Assembly (NCBI GenBank): GCA_026182355.1
Contig: JAPFBL010000049.1
Location: 2,046,001-2,110,000 of the forward strand
Direction of reading: 5' to 3'
Source: Hermatobates lingyangjiaoensis
Lineage: Eukaryota > Arthropoda > Insecta > Hemiptera > Hermatobatidae
DNA length: 64,000 bases
Part shown: one piece after another, positions 20,216-30,590 of the stretch
Layout: each line of letters starts with the position of its first letter
Numbering within the stretch: the first letter of the stretch is position 1
The notes under the pieces: generated by a model
What the model was told of the DNA's origin: nothing
Databases searched by the model: none
What the model saw: the letters and a program-made list of their open reading frames with translations, nothing else
Position numbers and translations under genes: made by a program

Positions 20216-23011
20216 TTTCGGTAACCTTAAACCTAAACGAATGTTACAAATAGGCACAGGAGGTCAGTTTTTTTACTTTATTTGTGGTGTTATGAATCTT
20301 CTGTACACTGCCTCTTTTAGACAGCAAAAAATCATAAGATTCCAATCATAATAATGATTTTACAAATATTAACAATCCTATAATAATAAACACGATGTTG
20401 CAAACCTATAATGTGATAAGTTTTTGAAAAATATTTATTTCTATACTTCTCTATGTTTGCCTTAAGTACCACAAACTCTGCTATACTGTGATAAACTACC
20501 TAAATACGGTTCCCTTTACAAATAACACATCATATCAATGCTATGATTACATTAATATTACATTAACTGAAGTAGTTTAACTACGTTATAAACAACACAT
20601 TTCAAACACATTTGTCTGTCTTGAAATTATATACACTGTTCTGATGGATAGAATGGATAAAAGGGTTTCAGTATTTTCCATTAACACAATCGATGTCACA
20701 TGAAGAAGAATACTAAGGTGTTGAAACACGTGCTTAATAAAATGTATTTGTTCCTAGAAAATTATATTATTCTTCCTCACAATATTGTTCAGTTGAGTAT
20801 CAATTATTATAATTTAAATCCATTGGAATTATTAATTCATGAATATCTTAATATTTTCATATGTATCGAGGAAACTAAAAAAATCAATAACAAATATCAG
20901 AATAAGAGGTTAAAAAAAAATAAAAATAAAACTGAAATTAAAAAGGTTCTAGCAAAGTGAAAAGTAGTATGCGATAGAGTTTTACAGAAAAGCCTGGTAA
21001 GCTTTGTCGATATTAACCATCAATTAGTACAATTGCTCAGACGTCTATAGTTTTCATTGCATATTGAATCCGTTTACAATAGTTGATTATAATGTATTTC
21101 AATATACCCATTATATTGTTATAATTAAATAACATTAATAAATTTAGTTTGCAAGTTAGTATGAAGCTTATGGCTTAGAAGTAAAAAAAAAATCCAAACC
21201 CCTTAATCATCTACTTAATCTAACCTGTGTAATTTTAAGCCTACTTAAATTGTTTTTGACGAGCTACACTGCTTCTTTCTTTAAAAATATTATAACAATA
21301 TAAAATGCACTTACTATTGCAGTTATACAGATGCTACGTAACAATAATCAAATAGAAGTAATAAATACCAAACGTAACTCATATTATAATAGAGAGATAC
21401 TTTCATTCAAAGTGTGATATTAGCCTTTCAAACACTTGTATTATGTGTAAAGATTTTGCCAACTTTTTGTTACAGGATATTAAAATATGTTTACATCGTT
21501 TTTTGATAGAAATAACGCACTTATGAGGAATATTTATCATAAAATATTTTTTTTTAAATGTACAAAAAAAATGTTTGAATAATTTAACATTTATAATGGC
21601 TTCAAACCTAGAGTTGGGTGGACCTGTTGTATTATTTTTTGACTAAAAGACCAGTGTTGATCGGTGACACTAAGTATTCTGCGTCAGTCCTCCAAAACTA
21701 TAATGTATTATATGAAATGAACAAATAATTTAACGTAAATTTTAAATATTGTTATTTAACATGAGAGACAATAAAAGAGAACTGCTTCTATCGTTTCAAT
21801 CTTATCCAGTGAAGTGGAGGGAAAAAACCAGTTTATTTGTCTAAAACAAGAAAAAGGGTTACTTGCATGAGCTAAAAAAGCAATCTCTCTAACAAAATTA
21901 ATTGTTGATACATTTACTTCATGGCTGCTAATCTCTTTGAAAAACGAGTAGCACTAATTTTAAAACACTGTGGTCATTATAAGTTGGTAAAATCAATACA
22001 GGGAATGGAGGCATTCGCAGGTACTGTATTTCACTTTGAATTAAAGTATCTCGCCATTACTTTAAGAGTTCTATTTGTTAAAGCTTTCCTTTTTACGGTT
22101 ACTGTTATATAGTAATTATGATTGATGGGAAAGCTTTCAACTGTTGTGAGTATTTTAAAGAGGGTAGTCAGTAAGTAAAGATTCTAATTGCGTGTTCCAC
22201 ACCTATCTGAATCACTGGGTAAAGTCTGATCAATAGAATCATTCCCTGAGCTCTATCTCGCTTCAGTCACACGCCAACAACCTTCTCTATCTTTCATCGA
22301 CTTATAAAAAAACTACTTTTTCAATAATCATATTCTTACTTTTCAGAATTGAACGCTGACATACTTCTTAGAAGTTATGTCTAAAAGTTTCAACCTTTCA
22401 TAATAAATATCTTTATTTCGTAAATGTTAATACATATAAATTTCATATCAAAAGAAGTTTTTGTGAACATTTTTTTTTTGTTTACCTTGTGAAAATTTTA
22501 TACCATACAAATACACCCGTCTACCTACTTCTTTAAAAGAAATGTATTTTTTTATGCTGTGATGTACTGTATTTAATTTTGAGGTTTAATATTTGAACTA
22601 GTTAACTGTATACCATGTCAGTAATACATTTCTGCAAAAAAGAGTTTTATAGTCAGTTTCTCTTTATTATTAATGCTAGACTAAATTATTAAAATATTTA
22701 CCCCCTACCATTCAACCACATAATGAAGCATTTTGCCCACTAATACTAATATATATATATAATTATACATGTTTTTAAAAACTTCATGCCAATTTCATGT
22801 TTGATTACCTTATTAGAGAGTTTCTCTAGTGTCCTGCATGCTCTTCTGAGTTGCTCAGGGAATAAAAAAATCAACTGGCCAAAACTTTTTCCTTAATATT
22901 TACACATTCTGATACTATTTACAACTAAGATGTAGTTCAGTTTGTGAATTGACTGTCAAACGATGTGACATTAGATTGTAAATTATTTTAGAGTTCAGTT
23001 GTAAGCCTAGC
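20216..23011. other. Long AT-rich stretch without gene
   Basis: The 86-codon frame at 20700-20960 is Lys/Asn/Ile-rich and matches chance AT-rich coding. A short TA run lies at 22750-22761. Nothing else recognised. Confidence 0.5.
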
Positions 23012-23040
23012 CTGAGGATGGTCTACCAGACCGAAACATG
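23012..23040 (+). ncRNA. Solo hammerhead-like ribozyme motif
   Basis: CTGAGGA 23012-23018, one base, then stem II GGTCT (23020-23024) / AGACC (23028-23032) closed by ACC, then GAAACATGTC. Stem III can be A-U, C-G with loop AU, and C is the expected cleavage base. Stem I cannot be drawn with the adjacent bases. It is a different family from the others, with no TA array or PLE coding beside it. Confidence 0.65.
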
Positions 23041-23057
23041 TCATTATTTTATTTATG

Positions 23058-23078
23058 ATAACGGTTAGTTATCATAAG
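23058..23078. repeat. Short palindrome after the solo hammerhead
   Basis: ATGATAACGGTTAGTTATCAT forms a stem of ATGATAAC with GTTATCAT. Confidence 0.75.
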
Positions 23079-23139
23079 TTAGTTATAACAGTCAGTCTTT
23101 ATAGTTTTATTGTTCTTTGCCGTACTTCAAATTTCATGA

Positions 23140-23845
23140 ATTTTTTTAAAAATTGATAAATTTTTGTTTAATTTTTCGTCAAAATGTCATGTTTTTTTAA
23201 TGATCCGTTTAGTGTCAAGAAACATTTTCTGAAAATAAAAAATGAACTCTAACGGCCCTTTAAATAATGTAATTTTGAGAATGATTATCTCAACTCATCT
23301 TTCACATAATGGTCTATTTATAGGTATATTTTCATTTTGAACCGTTCAACGGTATGGATTGTATCGCTCTCACAAGCTTTCAGATTGAATTATAAGTCAA
23401 ATTATTACATTTTATGGAATAAAAAAAATTTCTGTTGTTTTAAAAATCTGAGGATATTTTTCATTTATTGATTTATTGATTGGCAGCCTCAAAGATAATG
23501 CAAACATTTCTAGACTCTGGAATTAGTAGTTTAGGAGAAAAAACATGTAGTCTTAAAACTGGTTTTTGGCAAAAAAGTGACTCCCGTCATCCATAATTGA
23601 TTCCGAACAATAGGGCACATCTACACTTAGAGGCACATTTTGTGTAAAATATCAATTTGATTCATCAAAGATTCTGGACCGTAGAGTGGCCACAAACTTA
23701 GGATACATACTCAGCCACCCACCCACACACTCACAGACATCATCGGAAAAACTTCATAGAAGGACTTCTTGGACCTCAGAACATGTAATTCTGTCAAAAT
23801 TGCGAGATTGATTTTTTTCACGATCACTGTACTTTACTTAGTATT
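23140..23845 (+). repeat. CA-containing dispersed repeat, copy 1
   Basis: Matches 58125-58690 (same strand), 62455-62905 and 30395-30590 (opposite strand). Shared blocks include CTCACAAGCTTTCAGATTGA, AGATTCTGGACCGTAG, CACCCACCCAC, GACATCATCG, AATTC-GTCAAAAT and a TTTTTTTCACGAT end. The CA-rich block is internal. It is a middle-repetitive element without coding capacity that I can see. Confidence 0.85.
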
Positions 23846-23875
23846 ATTATTGTTGTTATTATTATTATTATTATA
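23846..23875. repeat. (ATT)n microsatellite
   Basis: About 9 imperfect ATT/GTT units following the end of the dispersed repeat. Confidence 0.85.
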
Positions 23876-24285
23876 AAGTAAAAATACCACCCAGATTTTA
23901 GCTTAAAATTAATATTCGTTATGTAATGTAGAACACAGAATTCCTTTACTTTCCATTCCTTATGCTAAAATAAGGAATAACTATTCCAAAATACGAGAAA
24001 ATTAGTTTTGTTGAAGGGTGAACGCATAGAGTATTCTGTTAGACAAATCCATCATACCATGGCAAGCATAGAAATTATAGGCTTGATTAGCACAGACATT
24101 TTAAATGTAAAATTTTATTGTTCTTACAGCTCATATAAGGAATTAAATCATTTGAAATTATTTCATTAAATCTCTAAACATCAATTTTATTTCAGTTTAT
24201 TAGAATATCATTATTAATGCAAAGTACTAATTATTATTATCCACCTGTCATCTGTTTTTTAATAATAAAAAGAATAACTGGAGTC
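23876..24285. other. Unassigned AT-rich stretch
   Basis: Nothing recognised. Confidence 0.5.
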
Positions 24286-24360
24286 GGAGTCGGTTGTTGA
24301 AAAATAGAGGAGTCAGAGTCGGAGTCGGCCCTAAGAGGTCCGACTGTACAGCCCTGGTAT
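24286..24360 (+). repeat. GGAGTC hexamer-rich patch
   Basis: GGAGTCGGAGTCGG, then GAGTCAGAGTCGGAGTCGG and a CCGACTGTACAGCCCTGG end. Irregular GAGTCG repeats with this kind of end are seen in some animal DNA transposon relics, but the class is not certain here. Confidence 0.6.
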
Positions 24361-24429
24361 GTAGGAGTACAGTAAGAAAGAGTAAATTACTATTCGCTAG
24401 CTGTCCACCCTCTTAGAAGAGGCTATTGC

Positions 24430-24860
24430 CATCGACACGAAAGTATCAAGCTTGAAAAACCCTTTACTAATGTTTATAATATTTGATCTACTAATTTAAT
24501 TAGAGAGGATTCTATAATATTCCTTAACAATACCGATTTTTTATACGTAAACATTATAGCTCCTGCCAATAAACATGATGATTTCCATTATTTGCATGTA
24601 AGAATAAGGCACTATTTTTTTCCTATCTACTTACGTTGTATTGTTGTTTTACACGTGTCTTTAAAGATTTACCAGTTTAACCAATATAAATCTTATGGCA
24701 ATTTTTACACAGGATTTTATAAATACCAATGGACTTCAGTTCCCTGGGATAGTTTTTGATTAACACATTACTTACATTTTTACTGTTAGACTAATCCTAT
24801 AAAAAAAGAGATAAAACTATTTCCTGATTCAATCATAACTCGTGTTCAACAAGCTCGGAA
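24430..24860 (-). pseudogene. PLE linker, GIY-YIG and C-terminus, second lineage
   Basis: Minus-strand frames read SNSKNVSNVLIKNYPRELKS, GIYKILCKNCHKIYIG, stop, TGKSLKTRVKQQYNV, then after a frameshift RNIIESSLIKLV and KGFFKLD. GIYKIxCKxCxxxYIGxTGxSLxxRxxxH is the PLE GIY-YIG core. The E of the usual IGETG is a stop codon here. The end resembles the I-ES-LI...NKGFxKLD tail of Neptune-type PLEs. Several stops and shifts make it a relic. Downstream (near 24415-24440) GGCTATTGCC and CGAAAGTATC may be the remains of its hammerhead. Confidence 0.75.
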
Positions 24861-25680
24861 AGTTGTTTTCATGAAGATGGACAACAGAAACCTGTTCAAC
24901 ACCTCTAGAATCACTATAGCGATATGAGACGGTTTATGTATTTCTTAAAGTAATTTAAATATTTAGTAACATAAACGTGTTTTCGTTACAGCTGATTGTC
25001 AGTAGCTATGGTTTTAACTTTTTTTCAATACTATGTAACAGCTATATTTATGATTATATTATTTTGATAGAATAAAATGTTTAGTTAATTTCTGAGAATA
25101 AGTAAAGATGCAATTTTCTTGTATATAGTCTCCTGAAATTACTTTGGTGAAAATAATTAAAAATGAAAGCATCAGAAATGGATACAATAAAGAAGGAACA
25201 ATGACAGGATGGATCATTTAGAGAAGACAAAAAGAGAAAAGACTTTTTATGCGATAACTTCATAAAATATCGACCTGCTTACATAAATTATAACATTTTT
25301 GGAGTCTAATTACCATCTTTGTAACTCGAATTCGTTAATTAAATTTACATAAAATTCATTTTAAATGTAAGATCAACTTCAATCTTTTATTAAATAAATA
25401 ATGGTAATAATATTATAGTTAATTTACGAAGTAGTATTTCTACTATATAATGTCAATTAATGTAACTAGATTTGGTAATTTGATAGCTTTCAATAAGATA
25501 TAGAAAAGAGTGGCAACTAATGAATAGAAACAGCAAACAATTAATATGATTTAACACCCTATCAAAAATGTTCAATACCAACAATCGTAATATATTATTT
25601 TACTTTATTTCAAACACTAAAAGTAAGAAAAGAAACTTGAGAACTCCTAACGCCACTTACGCTAAACATCGGTACTAGAA
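24861..25680. other. Unassigned AT-rich stretch
   Basis: Nothing recognised. Confidence 0.5.
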
Positions 25681-25719
25681 TCTTAAATGATGCTAAAGCT
25701 TAATATAATAAATTTATAT

Positions 25720-25739
25720 ATGTATATATATATATATAA
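25720..25739. repeat. Short (TA)n
   Basis: TA run at the 5' side of the plus-strand ribozyme unit. Confidence 0.85.
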
Positions 25740-25783
25740 TAATAATAGAGTTAGCTTCAGCTACTCAAAAGGACTACTTCTAC

Positions 25784-25816
25784 CCGATGACGACGACTGT
25801 CGAAATATCGTTGTGA
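25784..25816 (+). ncRNA. Hammerhead-like, CCGATGA variant
   Basis: CCGATGA, GAC/GTC stem II with loop GACT, GAAATATCG and TTGTGAGT. It shares the C-for-U4 change with the copies at 1482 and 26840. It lies at the 3' end of a short PLE-terminal unit running into (TA)n. Confidence 0.6.
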
Positions 25817-25859
25817 GTCTTTTGTGTGTATCTTTATTTGTTTTTTCTCTTTCATGTGT

Positions 25860-25861
<2 letters not shown>

Positions 25862-25905
<44 letters not shown>
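25862..25905. repeat. (TA)n shared tail-to-tail
   Basis: The plus-strand unit ending at 25861 and the minus-strand PLE ending at 25906 both have their 3' ends on this array. Confidence 0.95.
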
Positions 25906-25906
<1 letters not shown>

Positions 25907-25964
25907 CTTTAAATTACACAAAGCACGACACAGAAAAGAGAATACAAAGAAAACTTACAGAATT

Positions 25965-25994
25965 CAATATTTCGAACTGTTGTTCGTCATCAGG
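25965..25994 (-). ncRNA. Hammerhead ribozyme motif (family B)
   Basis: Minus strand CTGATGA, C, GAAC-AACA-GTTC, GAAATATTG. The core is intact and stem II perfect; stem I is weak. Its stem II sequence is identical to the plus copy at 26548. Confidence 0.75.
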
Positions 25995-26109
25995 AGAGTA
26001 GACTAGAAGAGAGGACGAAGTGAGAGAGATCTCCCCACGTCGAAGAACGGAGCGCGAATGAAGAAATAAAGAGTCAACCGAAGAGAGCAGCACTAGCGTA
26101 AAAAAGGAG

Positions 26110-26335
26110 CTAGGCACTAAACGTCGGAGAACGGAGAAAGCAAAAACAATAGATAAAATTATAAAATTAAAAATTATAAAAAAGGAAATAAAAAAAATAA
26201 AAAAAATAAAAAATAAAAAATAATTAAAAAAAAATAAAAAACATATATAATTAAAAAAATAATAATAATAAAATAATATATATATATATATGAATATGAA
26301 TATATAAGTTAAAAATAAAAGGAAAAACAAATAAA
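26110..26335. repeat. A/T low-complexity run inside the PLE 3' region
   Basis: Runs of AAAAAT and AATAAT with a short TA run at 26277-26291. It corresponds to 1248-1345 in the other copy. The 138-codon minus frame across it (25914-26330) is an artefact of the run. Confidence 0.85.
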
Positions 26336-26337
26336 AG

Positions 26338-26448
26338 TTAACGCTTCTGATTTAAGCCGGGATCTGATCGGGCCCCTAATAACCATATGTGGGCCTCCTC
26401 AGACGCTCTTAATGTCAAACTACGGTCATCAGTGGTCACTAGCTTAAT
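26338..26448 (-). pseudogene. PLE ORF C-terminus
   Basis: The minus-strand frame reads VTTDDRSLTLRASEEAHIW, LLGARSDPGLNQKR and stops. It is homologous to 1150-1247, the 6240-6290 region, 49779 and 55517. Only the extreme C-terminus after the GIY-YIG domain is present, because the copy is truncated at the TA array (26458). Confidence 0.8.
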
Positions 26449-26454
26449 GATTTG

Positions 26455-26457
<3 letters not shown>

Positions 26458-26484
<27 letters not shown>
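26458..26484. repeat. (TA)n at a head-to-head junction
   Basis: TA run separating the 5' end of the minus-strand PLE from the 5' end of the plus-strand fragment that follows. Confidence 0.95.
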
Positions 26485-26485
<1 letters not shown>

Positions 26486-26634
26486 TCGCGCTCCGTTCTT
26501 CGACGTGGGGAGATCTCTCTCACTTCGTCCTCTCTTCTAGTATACTCCTGATGACGAACAACAGTTCGAAATATTGAATTCTGTAAGTGTTTTTTATTCT
26601 TTTTTCTGTGTCGTACTTTGTGTAATTTAAAGTT
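26485..26634 (+). mobile_element. Inverted PLE 3' fragment with hammerhead
   Basis: About 150 bp (GCGCTCCGTTCTTCGACGTG onwards) is a near-identical reverse complement of 25914-26057. It is the same 3' untranslated sequence, so a second, more truncated copy stands in inverted orientation next to the first. Confidence 0.85.
26548..26576 (+). ncRNA. Hammerhead ribozyme motif (family B)
   Basis: CTGATGA 26548-26554, stem II GAAC 26556-26559 / GTTC 26564-26567, GAAA 26568-26571, then TATTG. Core intact. Confidence 0.75.
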
Positions 26635-26730
26635 ATATATATCCCAAAACTTTAAACGGTCCAACAGGACTACTAGTTAACAAAGGAATGAGAAAAACCA
26701 GATAAAAACACACACAAAAAAACTCACAAC

Positions 26731-26758
26731 GATATTTCGACATTCGTCGTCATCTGGC
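26731..26758 (-). ncRNA. Hammerhead-like, CAGATGA variant
   Basis: Minus strand CAGATGA, GAC/GTC stem II, GAAATATCG. U4 is A in this copy. Confidence 0.55.
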
Positions 26759-26839
26759 GGAAGTAGTCTCTTTGACTAGCTGAAGCTAACACTTACTAAC
26801 AAAGGGACTACTTCATCTATTCAATGGGACTACTTCTGC

Positions 26840-26873
26840 CCGATGACGACGAATGTCGAAATATCGTTGTGAG
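26840..26873 (+). ncRNA. Hammerhead-like, CCGATGA variant
   Basis: CCGATGA, GAC-GAAT-GTC stem, GAAATATCGTTGTGAG. Same family as 25784. Confidence 0.6.
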
Positions 26874-26915
26874 TCTTTTTTGTGCGTGTGTTTATCCGTT
26901 TTTCATATATAAATA

Positions 26916-28012
26916 TGAAACATATTTCAGCGAACCCGCAAATATTTGAGCAGTATTCGGGTAATTATTAAATTGACCTACATAAAATAATTACTTGAAA
27001 TGCCTGTATTACTATAAAACATAATTTCTCACAGTAGGTTTATTCGTCCTGTTTTTCATTCAGTGGTATTACATGGAAATTATATATTAAAATAATCTTG
27101 TATTTTCCTTATTGTTTAATAAAGAGGAATTTACTTTTCATCTTGCTATATTGACTTTCCAGCAAATTTATCAATTAAGTAAAATTTTACTTACATAGTT
27201 ATGCTCATATCTTAATAATGCTTTGCCTGTTCTATAAAAGTCTGCCTCTTAAAAAGGCGTTAGCGAGGAGGCGATATGATTTTGCTTCTCCCCCTTCCAA
27301 GCCTCTAACATACAAAAACTAATTTAGATGGACTTTTCGGCTTCATTTCTTCTCTCCACCTCTCTCTTACCGACCCTATGATTTAATTTAACTCTAATTG
27401 CACAGGCTATTCCAACTGAGTAAGCATTGCGTGCTAGCTTACTGTGACGTGTGAAAATTGGTGTTACATATATATCGTTTATTAAAAAAGAATTGGATTA
27501 TTTATAATATTGAATCATCTAAAAATAAAAGAATAAGAGGCGCTCAGCTTGAGCATTGCTGTTGCGTCCCTGGCACTGCGTGGCAGTCAGGATTTTATTA
27601 CTGTTGCCGTTTACACTACTTTTTTGTTTTTCAACGATTATATATCTGTAGGTGCCTTCCGTACTCTTACCAGTGGGTGGAAAGTGTGACTCATTGTCGG
27701 TCGTAGCATTTGTAGTGAGCCACGTTACCGTGTTAATTGTGTGTTTGTGTGCTTAAGACTCCTTTCTTGTCATACATATCTAGAGTCGGAACTAAAACTA
27801 GAACTTTTGATTCAAGTAGCAAGTGCAATTTGCAGTTGGTAGACTTCTATGTAACACTGATGTTTACTATTCGACTTTATAAATGATATTTCTATATACA
27901 TTATATAAACCTGAAAATAAATAAGGCGGCTGTGAGATTAATGAACTTTCAGATTAGAAGGTTACCTAAAAAAAAATAATACTTCACCATTGAGTTTATC
28001 TAACCCACAGTG
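26916..28012. other. Unassigned; GC-richer patches at 27240-27300 and 27540-27780
   Basis: The patch at 27540-27780 (GAGCATTGCTGTTGCGTCCC...) overlaps an 82-codon plus frame (27458-27706) with many Cys, Tyr and Ser codons and no family resemblance. It could be an old exon, repeat or promoter; I cannot tell. Confidence 0.4.
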
Positions 28013-28033
28013 ATATATATATATATATATATA
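28013..28033. repeat. (TA)n microsatellite
   Basis: TA run at the 3' end of the left arm of the next dimer. Confidence 0.9.
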
Positions 28034-28122
28034 CAATTAAAGGAAACGGTCCAGCGGACTTTTTTAAATAAAATAAATTGAAAACGAAGGAAACACACAG
28101 AAAGACACAGACATAACTCACA

Positions 28123-28152
28123 TCGATATTTCGACCATCGTCGTCATCAGGA
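28123..28152 (-). ncRNA. Hammerhead ribozyme motif (family B)
   Basis: Minus strand CTGATGA, C, GAC-GATG-GTC, GAAATATCGAT. Core intact, stem II three to four pairs. The flanks allow a stem I like that of its partner at 28260. Confidence 0.75.
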
Positions 28153-28259
28153 GGTGTGAAGAGCGAAGAGTCCCGCAGGATGGCAGGGCGGCGACTCTGC
28201 CTTCTGAGTCGCCGCCCTGCCTTCCTGCGGGACTCTTCGCTCTTCGCTCTTCACACCTC

Positions 28260-28292
28260 CTGATGACGACGATGGTCGAAATATCGATGTGA
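28260..28292 (+). ncRNA. Hammerhead ribozyme motif (family B)
   Basis: CTGATGA 28260-28266, stem II GAC/GTC, GAAA 28278-28281, TATC then GATGTGAG. CACCTC just upstream pairs with GATGTG just downstream with one mismatch as stem I. Core intact. Confidence 0.78.
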
Positions 28293-28338
28293 GTTATGTC
28301 TGTGTCTTTCTGTGTGTTTTCTTCGTTTTGAATTTATT

Positions 28339-28353
28339 ATATATATATATATA
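28339..28353. repeat. (TA)n microsatellite
   Basis: TA run at the 3' end of the right arm. Confidence 0.9.
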
Positions 28354-30394
28354 ATCACTAGTTAATGTTTACTCAAAATGTATAAATGTTATTATTCCAA
28401 ATAAACATGCCACGATAACGTCAGTTCATTGATCTATGGATTATATTCAAGCAGTTACCATTGTTGAACATTAAGATACTAATGTCTACTTTTTTTTATT
28501 TGGTAGAATGTAAATCTATTTTGGTAGTAAATAGATGGCACCATTGTTTCAATTAGGAAACCACAGAATTCTTCTATTGCCATAAGAATTTAGAGCCTAC
28601 TGCTGTAAGAATTCACATTTATACATACTGTTTGAAATCATAATAGAAGGGAGACTTCCAGTCAAGTAATATTTTCAACTATATTAGAAAAAAAAACTTT
28701 TTCTTAATAAACAGTGATTTTTTTTTAGTAATTGAATTATCACTAGATATTTAATTAATACATAATTAGAATTCAAAGATCAATAGAATTGATGTTATTT
28801 AAAATCAATTTTTAAATAATAGAAGGATTTTTGTTATGACTAAGAATATATTTCTCAGCTCCTAGCCTTATCGCACCTAAGTGTCTTTTGGGATATTACA
28901 AGGGACGAAATTTTAGCGTTACAAGGGTTGGTTTAATCCGTAGGTGAGCTGCTAAGACTATGTGATTCCATCATTCCAAGTACTAGTCACCAGCAATGTT
29001 CCTTACCTTTGGTTATCTAGACTAGTATAGTCAGCTTCACTATGACAATTGGTAATACGAATAACTATGATCAGTTTTACATGTATATTTCAATTTTTTT
29101 TGATGCTCAGTTTTTCAGAAAATTATTATCAATCAACTATTTAATGTAACAATAGAAATTGAAATGCTAACAGTTAGAAGATCCGGATTGATAAAAGAAA
29201 AGTTTGTTAATAAAAGAAGGAAGTTTTAAGGGAAGCTTGTTATAGTAGAAGGAAATCTATGGTTCTGGGCCATGAATACTTAACCAGACTGTCTTGGTGC
29301 CACTAATTGGTCTACTTGTTATCTCTTTATCAGACTTACTATCCTACTCGTTACTTGGCCAAATAACTCAATGTTCTTTAAATGACCTATAAATTGCAGT
29401 CCTCTCTGATTAACCCGAACTAATTACTTTCACAGTAAATTTCCTTGATTTCAGAAATTCATGTCAAAACTTTTGTCATTTTCTTCTAAATTACTTTCTT
29501 CTTGTTTTTATCATATCTTACATATTTTTTATAAAAATATAGAATTGATCATAACTACAAATGTACTGAAAGAGATCTAGTTGGAATCAAGATTGCTATT
29601 ACATCTTTAAGAAAAACTTTAAGAAATCTTGGACTTTGGAATTAAAGCCTAGAGTAATAAAATTCTTATTCATTCGCTTTTAAAGCAGTGAAAATATAAT
29701 ATAACGGTCTGCCGTTGGGTGGTCAAATGCAGGAAGAAGGAGCTCATATTTTTCACCAGTGTTGATCTTTGTTAACGAACTGTAGATTAAGCATATGTTT
29801 AAAGGCTGATGGAGAATTGTAAAACCAGTAATAACAACAGCCAACCTAACAGTGCTGTCATTGAAGAAATATCTTTCTGATATATGCTTGACACTCCATG
29901 TCTTGACTGCAGCAGTCAGATGTTGCATCATCAAGGGGATCAAAGATGAATTGATTGGACCAGTAAGACCCTACATTTTCATTGAACCTTCTAAAACTCT
30001 GAGGTATTTTTAAGCACATTTTTGTAATATTATATAACTATATAAAAAATGCATTTTTGAATAATAATACAAGACCTTTCAGAGATTGCCCAAATAGCGT
30101 TATCGTGTTTGAACATCTTTTTGGTACAACATTGGCTTTTATGTATTACTAAATTAGTTAATGTAGCTCGCTCATTACTACAATGGGTGCGAAATAATAA
30201 ATGAGCCTCAATTTCTGCCCCTAGAACAGCACTAAAAGGTGAAAGCCTTATAAGTGTGAGCGTTGAAAAACAAAGAACAAAGGAACATATATTAGTAAAA
30301 TATATTAGATTGGGCTGCATTTCACACAGCACTGTTTTATGAAAATGTGAAAGTTTCATTAACATGTGTAACGTTATCGTTTCTTTATTTTTTA
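28354..30394. other. Unassigned AT-rich stretch
   Basis: Small minus-strand frames at 29680-29943 (87 codons) and 30030-30473 (147 codons) are the longest. Neither has a recognisable domain, and the second starts inside the dispersed repeat at 30395-30590, so it is not a believable gene. Confidence 0.45.
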
Positions 30395-30590
30395 CTTTAC
30401 CTAAGCAAAGTATTGTGATCATCAAAAAATTCGATTTAGAAATTTTGACGGATTCACATGAATTGAGGTACACAAAGTCGTTTTATGACTTTTATGATGA
30501 CGTCTGTGCGTGTGAGCAACAATCTTAAAGATCGATATCACAATTTAACTCCCTAAGGACAAATTCAAATCAAACAGATATTCCTCCACT
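30395..30590 (-). repeat. CA-containing dispersed repeat, copy 4 (short)
   Basis: Reads CTAAGCAAAGTATTGTGATC, TTTTGACGGATTCACATGA, AAGTCGTTTTATGA, GATGACGTCTGTGCGTGTGAG. This is the terminal part of the element at 23140-23845, inverted and lacking the long interior. Confidence 0.7.

Larger units (their letters stand above)
25906..26457 (-). mobile_element. 5'-truncated Penelope-like element
   Basis: Minus strand: starts at the TA array 26458, carries the last 36 codons of the PLE ORF (26448-26338), an A/T-rich run (26335-26110), a GC-richer 3' part (26110-25995), a hammerhead (25994-25965) and (TA)n. Same plan as 1074-1553. Confidence 0.8.
26660..26915. mobile_element. Head-to-head PLE-terminal dimer
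   Basis: The minus unit (3' end near 26690) and plus unit (3' end near 26905) share AAAACACACAC/GTGTGTTTT-type flanks and CTCACAACGATATTTCGAC. They meet around 26790 in GAAGTAGTC / GACTACTTC sequence. The middle contains the TTAGCTTCAG-type sequence also seen at 25751. Confidence 0.75.
28034..28338. mobile_element. Head-to-head PLE-terminal dimer with GC-rich centre
   Basis: The arms 28060-28201 and 28208-28338 are near-perfect reverse complements. The centre is GGCGACTC-tgccttct-GAGTCGCC. Both arms have a family B hammerhead and a GC-rich 50-bp core (GTCGCCGCCCTGCC). The right arm carries an extra 7-bp GCTCTTC unit absent from the left. Confidence 0.9.

Noticed and set aside
25914..26330. 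138-codon minus frame rich in Phe, Tyr and Ile
   Set aside because: It is the A/T low-complexity run of the PLE 3' region read through.
30030..30473. 147-codon minus frame, the longest in the window
   Set aside because: No domain, signal peptide or conserved motif, and its start lies in a dispersed repeat.
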